From contig JBBARC010000008.1 of assembly GCA_040400005.1 (NCBI GenBank), forward strand, positions 1 to 64,000: 64,000 nucleotides of DNA. Direction: 5' to 3'. Below the pieces are notes generated by a model. It did not search any database and was not told the DNA's origin. It was given only the letters and a program-made list of their open reading frames with translations. Every line of letters starts with the position of its first letter. The stretch's first letter is position 1. Below are positions 1-7,796 of the stretch, in pieces. This DNA comes from JBBARC01 sp040400005 (lineage in GTDB: Bacteria; Pseudomonadota; Alphaproteobacteria; Acetobacterales; Acetobacteraceae). The position numbers and the translations under genes are program-made.

Positions 1-310
<310 letters not shown>

Positions 311-504
311 ATCAGTGTCAGTCACCGACCAAGCAATTGGTTTTGCGCTGACACACCACCATGCATGGAAGTAAGCCATGATGGTGCTTAACTCTTGTAG
401 CGTCTTGCTTGTTGTTTTGCTTTTTATCGCGGTTAGGATGTGATCCTGACCGAGCCAGAACCTGCAGCCCTTCCCTGAGCGTTTATGCTTTGGGTAGGCT
501 GGAT

Positions 505-622
505 GACCTGGTGGCTATTGCGGGGGGCCTGCACCCGATCCCATACCGAACTCGGCCGTGAAAACCCCCAGCGCCTATGATACTATGTCTTAAGGCATGG
601 GAAAGTCGGTCGCCGCCAGGTC
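505..622 (+). rRNA. rrf: 5S ribosomal RNA
   Basis: A 118-nt segment with classic 5S features: a 5' GACCTGGTGGC pairing with the 3' GCCGCCAGGTC, and the conserved internal CCCGATCCCATACCGAACTCGG. The flanking bases (GGTAGGCTGGA before, TCCAGCCTACC after) extend the terminal stem, as expected for a processing stem of the precursor. It lies between 23S and tRNA-fMet, the standard alphaproteobacterial rRNA operon order. Confidence 0.96.
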
Positions 623-690
623 TTCCAGCCTACCTGAACCACACTGTTCCGGTGGGCTTTCTACAGTTTACCACACACACACTTTACCAC

Positions 691-756
<66 letters not shown>

Positions 757-767
<11 letters not shown>

Positions 768-785
768 AATTCCTTAATATAAACA
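757..785 (+). repeat. att-like direct repeat, left copy (tRNA-fMet 3' end)
   Basis: The 29 bases covering the last 11 nt of tRNA-fMet and the following AT-rich spacer recur at 2697-2725 with a single mismatch (768 against 2708). A duplicated tRNA 3' end is the usual footprint of tyrosine-recombinase integration. This copy is the intact tRNA side. No integrase gene is present between the copies, so the assignment as an attachment site is inference. Confidence 0.75.
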
Positions 786-794
786 GTTACTTAT

Positions 795-830
795 GGCCCG
801 TTGATAGGTTTGCGCCATCGGCGGGCCTTT
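795..830 (+). terminator. Likely rho-independent terminator of the rRNA operon
   Basis: GGCCCGTTGAT (795-805) can pair with ATCGGCGGGCC (817-827), an 11-bp stem with two G-U pairs, followed by TTTAT. It lies 27 nt after the tRNA-fMet CCA end, where an rRNA operon terminator is expected. The T run is short. Confidence 0.7.
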
Positions 831-841
831 ATCGTGTCCGG

Positions 842-1132
842 CTAGTGTCCGGAAAGCGACTGCCGCCAAACGTCCTCAATATGCCGCGTTGTGCCGCATG
901 GAGGTGTCCCCCCGGTTGCGGCCGCCTCGTGGCGTGATAGCCGGCTTGCAAGTCTGCATGCGGCGCGGCAATCAGGGTGAGAACGCGCGACAATCAAAGT
1001 GAGAAAGTGTTCTATGGCAAATTCGGCCTCCGCACGGGTTTTGAAGATGACGTGCCAGATTAAGTCCGATTTCAGGGGTTTGAACACGGTTTCGACCATC
1101 GCGTTATCATAGCCGTTGCCTTTACCGCTCAT
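842..1132 (-). pseudogene. IS3 transposase orfB, C-terminal fragment
   Basis: The first ~45 residues match the end of the DDE integrase domain of IS3 transposases: GNGYDNAMVET contains the last catalytic Glu of the DDE triad, followed by KPLKSDLIW and TRAEAEFAIEHF. The expected ending (a histidine/arginine-rich FYNPxRRHSAL-like stretch) is absent, and the frame continues into unrelated sequence. About 200 residues upstream, including both catalytic Asp, are missing. The fragment begins within the end of orfA (overlap of 11 nt), so an internal deletion joined the two pieces. Confidence 0.85.
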
Positions 1133-1418
1133 CGACAGCGGCAGCTTTTTTTAGGAAATCGCGCTCCTGCCGCAAGATCTCGTTCTCGCGGCGCAATCGC
1201 GACAACTCCTTGTCCACATCAGCCTGCGGCCCCGATCGCAATGCCGCGTCGCGATGCGCCGATACCCATTTGCCCAACGTGGAATGGCCAATGCCCAGAT
1301 CACCGGCAATGACCCGCAGCGGCCGGCCACTGCTTAAGGCCAGCCCGACCGCCTCCGCCTTGAACTCGTCTGTCAGCCCGGCATGGCGCCCGGGCAATCG
1401 CTTTCTTGCTTCCATCAT
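1122..1418 (-). CDS. IS3 transposase orfA (helix-turn-helix protein)
   Basis: A 98-residue protein of the IS3 orfA type. An N-terminal helix-turn-helix (about residues 13-50, LTDEFKAEAVGLALSSGRPL then GIGHSTLGKWV) is followed by a leucine-zipper-like coiled coil (LSRLRRENEILRQERDFLKKAAA). The chosen ATG at 1418 is preceded by AGGAG eight bases upstream; an ATG-like extension to 1436 is possible. In intact elements orfA is joined to orfB by programmed -1 slippage near the KKAAA codons. Here orfB is deleted, so only this DNA-binding part could be made. Confidence 0.85.
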   Translation of the reverse strand: MMEARKRLPGRHAGLTDEFKAEAVGLALSSGRPLRVIAGDLGIGHSTLGKWVSAHRDAALRSGPQADVDKELSRLRRENEILRQERDFLKKAAAVDER

Positions 1419-1470
1419 GGGACAATCTCCTACCAAGTTTTAGACGATGGCTCTCCACTTTTTGCGGGGA

Positions 1471-1590
1471 GGTCCCGCACACCCCGCAGGCCAATGCGAG
1501 CACGCGAATGTCATCGGGGCCGGGCGTGCGGTCCGGTAGCTCACACCATTCAAGCGGGCGCTCTAAGGCGGTCAAAACCATTGCGTGCAT
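1471..1590 (-). pseudogene. Zinc-dependent alcohol dehydrogenase, N-terminal stub
   Basis: Forty residues beginning MHAMVLTALERPLEWCE and ending in ACGVCGT match the GroES-like start of medium-chain zinc alcohol dehydrogenases; the Cys of CGVCGT is the first catalytic zinc ligand. The match stops at 1471 where the IS3 remnant begins, and the frame runs on into the IS in an unrelated reading. The remaining ~290 residues are not found in the window, so the gene was cut by the insertion and its remainder lost or moved. Confidence 0.8.
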
Positions 1591-1809
1591 CCAACACAGA
1601 TGATCCGATCATCGCGCGGCGCTAGCGCCGGAAATTACCCACACGATTTCTGGCAGCTTAATACTTGATCTTTCGCATGCGCGGCATATTTCACCAAAGC
1701 ACGAGGGCCGTTTCTTCGCGGGTCAGCCATCCGCGGGTTGCCACAATGTCGTGCAATCGTGGTTATGCGGTCATCAACCGCCGATGCAAATTTCAAAAGG
1801 GACCCAACC

Positions 1810-2505
1810 GTGGCCAGCCGCCATCACGAACGTCACCGCAGTGAACATATCGGCTGGTTGCGCGCAGCCGTTTTGGGTGCCGATGACGGTATTGTATCAA
1901 CCGCAAGCCTAGTGGTGGGGGTTGCAGCGGCCCATGCCAGCACCGCCAATATTTTGGTGGCGGCGGTGGCCGGGCTGGTGGCAGGCGCCATGTCCATGGC
2001 CGCCGGCGAATACGTATCCGTGCATTCGCAGGCTGATACCGAAGCCGCCGATCTTGCGCTGGAACGTGATGAGCTAAGTGCCGATACCGACGGCGAACAT
2101 CGCGAGCTGGCGGCCATCTATGTGGGCCGCGGCCTTGATCCTGCCCTGGCCACACAGGTGGCTGAACAATTGATGGCGCATGACGCACTTGGCGCCCATG
2201 CGCGCGATGAAATGGGTATTACCGATACCTTAAAAGCCCGCCCCATACAGGCAGCGTTGGCCTCTGCCAGCAGCTTTGCCGGCGGTGCAGCCTTGCCGCT
2301 TGCGGTGACCTGGCTGGTGCCAGGGCCGGAGTTGATTATGGCCGTGTGCGCGGCATCTCTCGTGTTTTTGGCACTGTTAGGGGCTTTGGCTGCTCGTGCT
2401 GGTGGCGCGCCGATGTGGGTGGGGGCGGCACGGGTAGTGTTTTGGGGCGCCTTGGCGATGGCGGTGACCGCCGGGGTTGGCGCGCTGTTTGGCACGACAA
2501 TTTAG
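1810..2505 (+). CDS. VIT1/CCC1-family metal transporter
   Basis: A 231-residue membrane protein of the VIT1/CCC1 family, which moves iron or manganese across membranes. It starts with the family signature SRHHERHRSEHIGWLRAAVLGADDGIVS, has a first helical pair (about 15-75) with GAMSMAAGEYVSVHSQAD, a charged cytoplasmic stretch rich in Glu/Asp/His (about 78-140, the metal-binding region in this family) and three more hydrophobic segments to the C-terminus. The GTG start at 1810 follows AAAGGGA at good spacing and fits the usual family start; an ATG at 1768 would add 14 residues. It is the only intact gene between the two att-like repeats, so it may be cargo. Confidence 0.88.
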   Translation: MASRHHERHRSEHIGWLRAAVLGADDGIVSTASLVVGVAAAHASTANILVAAVAGLVAGAMSMAAGEYVSVHSQADTEAADLALERDELSADTDGEHRELAAIYVGRGLDPALATQVAEQLMAHDALGAHARDEMGITDTLKARPIQAALASASSFAGGAALPLAVTWLVPGPELIMAVCAASLVFLALLGALAARAGGAPMWVGAARVVFWGALAMAVTAGVGALFGTTI

Positions 2506-2696
2506 GTTGGGTCGCCACCCAGTGCGGCGGCTGACGGCGGGGTAGCCAAGGTAGATCAACCTTAGAATGCAGATGGCGGGCGTGCCCGCCACGCACGCCG
2601 CGCTTAGCCACAACACGACACTTCGCGGAGGCGTGGGCTGAAAAATCGTTGTCTTGGCATTTACCCCGACAGCAGTAAATCAAGGTGGTTGCGTGT

Positions 2697-2725
2697 CCCC
2701 GCAACCATATTCCTTAATATAAACA
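2697..2725 (+). repeat. att-like direct repeat, right copy
   Basis: The second copy of the 29-bp tRNA-fMet 3'-end repeat, 28 of 29 bases identical to 757-785, exactly 1,940 bp away. The upstream bases do not continue the tRNA sequence, so this is only a tRNA end and not a second gene. The similarity partly resumes further on: a hairpin at 2736-2767 and then GTCC-AGCGA-TGCCG-CAAAC (about 2775-2795) resemble the region after the left copy. Confidence 0.75.
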
Positions 2726-2735
2726 AATCGTTAGC

Positions 2736-2767
2736 GGCGGCCTTCAGATGATTTTCCTGGGGCCGCC
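2736..2767 (+). terminator. Hairpin after the right att-like copy
   Basis: GGCGGCC (2736-2742) can pair with GGCCGCC (2761-2767), a perfect 7-bp G+C-rich stem with an 18-nt loop. It sits at about the same distance from the repeat as the rRNA operon terminator does from the tRNA, which suggests that the duplicated segment once included a terminator. There is no clear T run. Confidence 0.4.
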
Positions 2768-2796
2768 TATCTGTGTCCAGCGATTGCCGGCAAACA

Positions 2797-3246
2797 TCAC
2801 CCTGACCCGCCGATCGGCAACGCCGAGGCAATCTCGGTTGCTTCGCTAGCGTCACCGTGAACCTCCTCACGGATTACCCGCAAGGTCACGTCGTGCAGAT
2901 ATTGCACCAGCGCCTGATTCAACGCCGTGAACTCGGGCATCAGAACCTGATCGACAAAGCCTTGCGGCACCATGATCACCACCGTGGTCAGGCGCTGGCG
3001 CCGATAACGGTACGGTTTTAGCCCGTAGCGACGCGCAAGTGCCAGGAACAGCATCCGCGACCAGTGATCGGCCATGGAAAATTGCAACTCGACCGCCGGA
3101 TCATTGCGGCCGATCTCGTCAAGGCGAGATCGCACGCGGTTTAACGCGGCGGCGGCCGCATCGCGTTCCCCGGTGGTGCCGGCGCCGGCGAACAGGGACT
3201 CGATCTTGCGCAGGGTTTCGCGCAGGCGCGCTTCATCTGGCGTCAT
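2797..3246 (-). CDS. Conserved protein of unknown function
   Basis: A 149-residue soluble protein. I do not recognise a named family with certainty, though similar sequences (ETLRKIESLFAGAGTxGER at the start and RYGLKPYRYRRQRLTT in the middle) occur in alphaproteobacteria. The first 55 residues look like a helical hairpin (alternating Leu/Ile with many Arg and Glu), followed by a mixed alpha/beta part and an acidic end with REEVHGDASEATEI. It lies alone, 33 nt after the end (on this strand, upstream) of the transporter operon's last gene and next to the right att-like repeat, so it may be the chromosomal neighbour of the integration site. No signal peptide or membrane helix. Confidence 0.7.
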   Translation of the reverse strand: MTPDEARLRETLRKIESLFAGAGTTGERDAAAAALNRVRSRLDEIGRNDPAVELQFSMADHWSRMLFLALARRYGLKPYRYRRQRLTTVVIMVPQGFVDQVLMPEFTALNQALVQYLHDVTLRVIREEVHGDASEATEIASALPIGGSG

Positions 3247-3279
3247 GTGATCGTTTTGCTTATCCGGGCCGCGTCCATG

Positions 3280-4590
3280 CTAATCCCCCAGGCCCGGTGC
3301 CACGCCATGCAACCGCTGCAAAGGCAGCAAACTGGCGGCATAAATGACCGCCGGCACCAGCGCAAAGGTCCACGGAATGGCGGCAATCGCCCCTGACGTT
3401 TGGGCGCCACCGCCGGCCACATACCCGGCCGCCCCCAGTAAAAAACCGGTCATCGCGCCACCCAAAGCAAAGCCTAGCTTTTCGCCGGCAACCCAGATGC
3501 CGGTGAACAGGCCAGCATGATACGCGCCGGCCTCCTCGGCGCCGGCGCGGGCGGCGGCTGGCAATAAGGCCAAGGGCAGCAATTGCTGCCCGGCTTGGCC
3601 AATACCCGCCAGCACGCAGGCGGTTATTGGCAACATCATGCCGCCCGCTTGTATTACGAAAAGGCTGGCCGAGCCCAGCACGCAGGCGACACTGGCTAGG
3701 CGGTAGGCGCCCAGCCCGCCCAAGCGCGCGCGTAAGGACACCCAAACTGGCATGGAGACCAGATTTCCCGCGGTGATCGCGATGAACAGTGTGGCAACCC
3801 CGCTGGCCGGCAAATGCAGGATGTGTTTGGCAGCATAGGGCAGGCTTGCCGCCGTGCCGGCCGCTGCGATCATTTGCACAACATAGCTGATCCACAGCCA
3901 GCGATAGGCGCGCGAGGCCAGTAAACGGTTGATCGGGTTTTGCGCCAAACCGGACGGCGGCGGCGGCGCTACGGCGGCAAAGCCACTGGCGGCAGCGGTG
4001 GAAATCGCCATCACCACGCCACACAGCGCGCTGAGCATCACCCCCATGAACGCATAACCACCACGCCCGCCACCACCGAATTGCACCAACACCGGGGCAA
4101 GCCCGCCGGCGGCCAAAATGCCAATGCCGACAAAACCTATGCGCCAGGCCACCACCCGCGTGCGGATGGCGGGATCGTCGGATACCTCGCCTGGCAAGGT
4201 GATGAAGGGCACGGCGAAAATGGAGTAAGCGCTGGTGCACACCACATAGCTTAGGGTGACGATGGCCAAACTTCCCCGCCAATCGGCGACATGGGGTGGT
4301 GCGAACAGCAGCGCGAAGCTGGGCGCAAACAGCAAAGTGCCAGTCGCCAGAAACGGCACCCGGCGGCCCCAACGGCTGGCGAGCTGGTCAGACAAATGGC
4401 CGATCAGCGGGTCGAATATGAATTCCCATAATTTTGGCAGCAGCACGGCAAGCCCGGCCCAGGCTGGCGGCACGCCCAAAATTTCGGTGAGAAAATACAG
4501 CAGTAGTAATTGCGGCGTCACCACTGCAGCGGCAACGGCGATCGAGCCGCTGCCAAACGCCAGGGCGCGCAGATGCGAAATTGGCCGCAT
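3280..4590 (-). CDS. MFS transporter, glycoside-pentoside-hexuronide (GPH) type
   Basis: A 436-residue protein with about 12 hydrophobic segments, matching the MFS_2/GPH (melibiose-type cation symporter) family. Diagnostic is the start of the second helix pair and loop: WEFIFDPLIGHLSDQLASRWGRRVPFL (about 52-79), the family's D-x3-G-x-x-S-D-x6-R-x-G-R-R signature. A substrate cannot be read out; sugars, uronides and related glycosides are usual. Its ATG overlaps the stop of the upstream DSD1-like gene (shared base 4590), which indicates translational coupling in a four-gene operon with the lactone oxidase and cytochrome, hence a role in import of the compound that these enzymes handle. Confidence 0.85.
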   Translation of the reverse strand: MRPISHLRALAFGSGSIAVAAAVVTPQLLLLYFLTEILGVPPAWAGLAVLLPKLWEFIFDPLIGHLSDQLASRWGRRVPFLATGTLLFAPSFALLFAPPHVADWRGSLAIVTLSYVVCTSAYSIFAVPFITLPGEVSDDPAIRTRVVAWRIGFVGIGILAAGGLAPVLVQFGGGGRGGYAFMGVMLSALCGVVMAISTAAASGFAAVAPPPPSGLAQNPINRLLASRAYRWLWISYVVQMIAAAGTAASLPYAAKHILHLPASGVATLFIAITAGNLVSMPVWVSLRARLGGLGAYRLASVACVLGSASLFVIQAGGMMLPITACVLAGIGQAGQQLLPLALLPAAARAGAEEAGAYHAGLFTGIWVAGEKLGFALGGAMTGFLLGAAGYVAGGGAQTSGAIAAIPWTFALVPAVIYAASLLPLQRLHGVAPGLGD

Positions 4591-5765
4591 CAGGCGGAGA
4601 CCGCAAAACTGGGCCAGCTATTGGTGATGCGCTCGCCATCAAACGCCAGCAACGGGCCGAACTGCAAAAACACCGCCTCACTTTGGCGTGGGCGTAGAAA
4701 AAACCAATCATCGGGGCGCAGGTTGAGGGTTGCCTTACTGCTCCAGCGTTCCTGATTGCTCGATTGGCCATAGATTTTACTTAACCCTAAGCCCGGCGGA
4801 TGCACCGCATCGGCGAGCCAATGGCCGCCGTGGCAAAATAGCGCGGTGCCGCCGCTGTGCATCATGCGCCCCAATGCGGCAGGCATTAAGTCGGCGGCCA
4901 GCATGGGCGGGTTGTGCCGCACTTTTAACACCGGGGTTGCGATGAACGATGCCGGCACCAGGGTGGTTAAACTATCGAGGTCAAAATCGGTGGGTTTGAC
5001 AAACGCCGAGCCAATGGCGACTTCCGTGATCAGCGCGTTGCCGGTGTGCATGGCAAATGTCGGGCTGCCGGCGGCATTGTAGGTCAGCGGTTCGGTGGCC
5101 ACACGGTTTGCCACCGCCCGGTCGAGCACTTGCTTCATAGCGGCATAAATGTTTGTCGCTGTCGCCATCAACGTGCCGCGCAGGGCGGCTGGAAATTTGG
5201 CGATGTGGGGATCGTAGCCCATCAGGCCACAGGGCTGAATATAACCCGGCAAATTATGCAGAACACTTGCCAGATCATCGGGGTTGGTAAATCCACCGCG
5301 GTGTAAACCAACATCAATTTCGAAATTTACGCGCAAGCGCAGGCCGCGCTCTTGCGCCAATGCGCTATATTGCGCCATGCGGTCAGCGGTATCGATCAGC
5401 CATTGTGGGCTGGCGGCATTGCTATCGGCGATGGCGTAGTAAGCGGCCGCGGCCGCCACCGGCAAGGGTTTACCCAGCAAAATATCGGCGGCGGGATCAA
5501 GGGCAATTACGTCACTCAGCATGGCGCGGTTAAACACCATGTAGCGATGGGTTTTTAAGTTGGCTGTGATGGTATCGAGCAATTTGGCGCAGGGTAGAGA
5601 TTTTGCCACCACCCGCACATGTTTGCGGTCAGCAATGATGGTGGCCACCGCCGCACAATTTTCGGCCAGCCGGTTGGTGTCGATCACCAGTGCGGGTTCT
5701 GCAACGCCTGCATCATTTAAGGCTCGGCTGAGGTTAGCAAAATAGACATCCGGGTTTTGTGTCAT
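4590..5765 (-). CDS. DSD1-like PLP-dependent enzyme (D-threonine aldolase / D-serine dehydratase type)
   Basis: A 391-residue fold-type III PLP enzyme. The N-terminal alanine-racemase-like barrel carries EPALVIDTNRLAENCA and HVRVVAKSLPCAKLLD (about 18-60), where the Lys of VAKS is the likely Schiff-base lysine. The C-terminal domain ends with DDWFFLRPRQSEAVFLQFGPL, as in the DSD1 family, where a metal site (His, Cys) binds the substrate hydroxyl; FCHGGHW near 310 may belong to it. Members cleave or dehydrate D-beta-hydroxy amino acids. It overlaps both neighbours by one base, so it is translated as part of the operon with the lactone oxidase and the GPH transporter. The real substrate is not known. 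Confidence 0.82.
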   Translation of the reverse strand: MTQNPDVYFANLSRALNDAGVAEPALVIDTNRLAENCAAVATIIADRKHVRVVAKSLPCAKLLDTITANLKTHRYMVFNRAMLSDVIALDPAADILLGKPLPVAAAAAYYAIADSNAASPQWLIDTADRMAQYSALAQERGLRLRVNFEIDVGLHRGGFTNPDDLASVLHNLPGYIQPCGLMGYDPHIAKFPAALRGTLMATATNIYAAMKQVLDRAVANRVATEPLTYNAAGSPTFAMHTGNALITEVAIGSAFVKPTDFDLDSLTTLVPASFIATPVLKVRHNPPMLAADLMPAALGRMMHSGGTALFCHGGHWLADAVHPPGLGLSKIYGQSSNQERWSSKATLNLRPDDWFFLRPRQSEAVFLQFGPLLAFDGERITNSWPSFAVSA

Positions 5766-7162
5766 CAGGATACAAAAACGCGCTGCAGATAATCGTTGAG
5801 AAAGCGCCCCTCAGGATCGACCGATTTGCGCACAGCCGCCGCTTCGGCAAAGCGCGGATATAAGCTGGCGAAATCGATTTTGCTCAAATGGTTAAGCTTG
5901 CCCCAATGCGGCCGCCCGCCATAGCGCCGCAAAATCGGCTCGATCATGGCGAATAGCGATTTATAGTCTTCCTTGTAATAGGCATGCACGGCAATCGACC
6001 CCGACGCGCGCTGATAAAACGGCGATAGCCAAGCATCATCTTCGGCAATGGCGCGGGCTTCGATAGGGAAGAAAACATCGGGCCGATTGATTTCGATGGC
6101 AGTGATAATCTCCCGCAAGGCGGCCATTTGCACTTCGGCCGGCAGGTGAAATTCCATCTCGTTAAAGCGGATGGATCGTTCGTTAGACAGCAACTGCCAG
6201 GCTTCGCCGACCACACGCTCGGGCGGCACGGTTTGTAAAATGCGGCGCGCCACTGTGCGGCGCAAATTGGGCGACCAGCCGAGCCAATCGCGTAAATGTT
6301 TCAAATCCAGCAAGGTATCATTATCAACCGATGGTGCCCGTGGTGTGGCAGGCTGATCGGTTTCGTTATGGGTGATCACCGCCGTTGTGCCGGTAAACGG
6401 CAGGTAGTAAAATTCAACGTTGCGGTTTTGCGCTTTTAAGGCCGGCCAATTGTGCATGGTGTCTTCCACCGGCATCAGCCGCACCAGGCGTTCCACCCGG
6501 CGCATGGGGGCGTTGCGCAGGGTAACGCTGGTGATCACACCAAACGCTCCCAGGCCGACTTTGGCAGCCGCGAACAACTCTGGCGTGCGCACCGCATCGC
6601 AATCGGTGATTTTGCCATCGGCGGTAACTAGGCGAAACCCGGTGATATTACCGTGGATCGCGTGCAATGCTTCGCCCGTGCCATGGGTTGCGGTGGATAT
6701 CGCGCCGGCTAGTGATTGCTTGTTGATATCGGGCAGGTTGGGCATGTCCTGGCCGATGGCGGCAAGCGCGCGGCCCAGCGTGCTCAGCCTGGTGCCGGCG
6801 CGCACGGTGGCGGTTAAGGCGACCGGGTCATGCGCGGTGATGCCATCGAAACGATCGAGGGTGATCAACGTGCCCGGCGTTGGCACCAGCGGCATGAACG
6901 AATGGCCGGCGCCGACGCAGCGTAAGGGGCCGGGTGATTTGCGCAGCAAATCGGCCAGCTCATCTTCATTGGCCGGGGCGGCGCGGGCTTGCGGGTACGC
7001 CATTTGAATGCCCGACCAGTTGCGCCACACAGTATGGCCCTGCGCGTCCATTGCCGGTGGTGCCGGTGGTTCGGGCGCTTCGCGTGGCCAAATTGCCGCC
7101 GCCCCGGCGCCGGCGGCAGCGGTGCCACCCATCAACAAAACCAATGCGCGACGTGACACCAT
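5765..7162 (-). CDS. FAD-linked sugar-lactone oxidase-like protein (D-arabinono-1,4-lactone oxidase family)
   Basis: A 465-residue flavoprotein of the vanillyl-alcohol-oxidase superfamily. An N-terminal SRRALVLLMGG with following Ala/Gly-rich helix looks like a Tat signal, so it should act outside the cytoplasm. The FAD domain has CVGAGHSFMPLVPT (about 82-95), where His is the residue that carries covalent FAD in the family, then GAISTATHGTG (about 150-160). The C-terminal half is the ALO domain, with RPHWGKLNHL near the end, which matches the family's HWGK active-site motif. The cytochrome gene just upstream (18 nt) is a natural electron acceptor, which would make it a dehydrogenase rather than an oxygen-using oxidase; that is inference. 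Confidence 0.85.
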   Translation of the reverse strand: MVSRRALVLLMGGTAAAGAGAAAIWPREAPEPPAPPAMDAQGHTVWRNWSGIQMAYPQARAAPANEDELADLLRKSPGPLRCVGAGHSFMPLVPTPGTLITLDRFDGITAHDPVALTATVRAGTRLSTLGRALAAIGQDMPNLPDINKQSLAGAISTATHGTGEALHAIHGNITGFRLVTADGKITDCDAVRTPELFAAAKVGLGAFGVITSVTLRNAPMRRVERLVRLMPVEDTMHNWPALKAQNRNVEFYYLPFTGTTAVITHNETDQPATPRAPSVDNDTLLDLKHLRDWLGWSPNLRRTVARRILQTVPPERVVGEAWQLLSNERSIRFNEMEFHLPAEVQMAALREIITAIEINRPDVFFPIEARAIAEDDAWLSPFYQRASGSIAVHAYYKEDYKSLFAMIEPILRRYGGRPHWGKLNHLSKIDFASLYPRFAEAAAVRKSVDPEGRFLNDYLQRVFVS

Positions 7163-7179
7163 GACGATTGGCCTTAGTT

Positions 7180-7545
7180 TTAGGTTGCGGTTGGCGGCAG
7201 CGGCGTGGACATGAACCGGATCAGGGCCGCGATATCATCCGGCGTGCAGGCAAAACACTGCCCGCCCGCCGGCATGCCATTATACCCTTCCAGCGCATGG
7301 CGCAGCAGCACCGCATCGCCCTGGGCAGTGCGCGCCTGCCAATCGCTACCCACGCCCACCAGCGGCGCGCCGGCTTCCGCGTGGGCATGGCAGGCAGCAC
7401 AGCTTTGCCCGTACAGCAGCGACAGGCGCAGGTTTGCCGGGTGGCGGGCGGCCAAAATGTCAGCCGCCGGAACAGGGTCTTTTTTCGCCCCGCACCCTGC
7501 CAGCACAAAGCCTGCAAGGGTTATGATGCACATCGCGTGTCGCAT
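7180..7545 (-). CDS. Lipoprotein c-type cytochrome
   Basis: A 121-residue cytochrome c of class I. The signal ends in a lipobox (FVLAGCGAKK, Cys at about 17), so it should be anchored in a membrane facing the periplasm. Heme is bound by CAACH (about 49-53), and a Met in YNGMPAGG (about 88-95) is the likely sixth ligand. Two further Cys (QCFAC) may form a disulfide. The ATG at 7545 was chosen because the longer frame to 7695 only translates the repeat element upstream. It is the first gene of the operon, 17 nt before the Tat-exported lactone-oxidase-like protein, and is its probable redox partner. Confidence 0.88.
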   Translation of the reverse strand: MRHAMCIITLAGFVLAGCGAKKDPVPAADILAARHPANLRLSLLYGQSCAACHAHAEAGAPLVGVGSDWQARTAQGDAVLLRHALEGYNGMPAGGQCFACTPDDIAALIRFMSTPLPPTAT

Positions 7546-7627
7546 AGGCTTATCCGTGGTTTTTGGGGGAGTATCGCATAGACCGGGCGGCTGGCTACAC
7601 CCAGGGCAATCGGGTGAATGCCAAAAA

Positions 7628-7779
7628 AGTAAAAATTTTCTTTTTGACTTCCGAAAAAAGAAACAAAAAAGACTTTTTTGACGCTGGTTCGGCAAACGCG
7701 GTGGCAGAGGTGCCCCTGTCCCCGCATGACAAAAGTCTTTTTGCTTCTTTTTCGGAAGTCAAAAGAAGAGTCTTACCTT
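7628..7779. repeat. Long hairpin repeat element, copy 1
   Basis: Two AT-rich arms of about 35-40 bases (about 7635-7675 and 7730-7770) are imperfect inverted repeats: TTTGACTTCCGAAAAAAGAA against TTCTTTTTCGGAAGTCAAA, then AAAAAGACTTTT against AAAAGTCTTTTT. They enclose a G+C-rich loop with TGGTTCGG and CGGTGGCAG that recurs in copy 2 at 19235-19370. The element fills the space between the alpha/beta hydrolase and the cytochrome gene, both on the minus strand. Similar hairpins are, from memory, common in Acetobacteraceae. It may act as a terminator or be a non-autonomous mobile element. Confidence 0.8.
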
Positions 7780-7796
7780 CCACGATTGCCCTGTGG

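Larger units (their letters stand above)
842..1470 (-). mobile_element. IS3-family insertion sequence remnant
   Basis: A minus-strand insertion sequence of IS3 type, retaining a complete orfA and a short C-terminal piece of orfB, with most of the catalytic domain missing between them. The right border is placed near 1470, where homology to a truncated alcohol dehydrogenase stops abruptly. The left border is unclear because the orfB homology ends near 1000 and the sequence from 842 to 1000 is of unknown origin. It contains two imperfect direct copies of ATCA-(G/A)-(G/A)-GTGAGAA near 970-1010. The element cannot move by itself. Confidence 0.8.

Noticed and set aside
960..1020. Two ATCA-rG-GTGAGAA-like repeats as an IS21-type terminal repeat
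   Set aside because: The similarity is short and no IS21 genes or opposite end are present; mentioned only as a hint.
3260..4372. A 370-codon open frame on the minus strand overlapping the GPH transporter
   Set aside because: It is an Arg/Gly/His/Trp-rich shadow frame typical of G+C-rich DNA; the transporter frame has clear family motifs and operon spacing.
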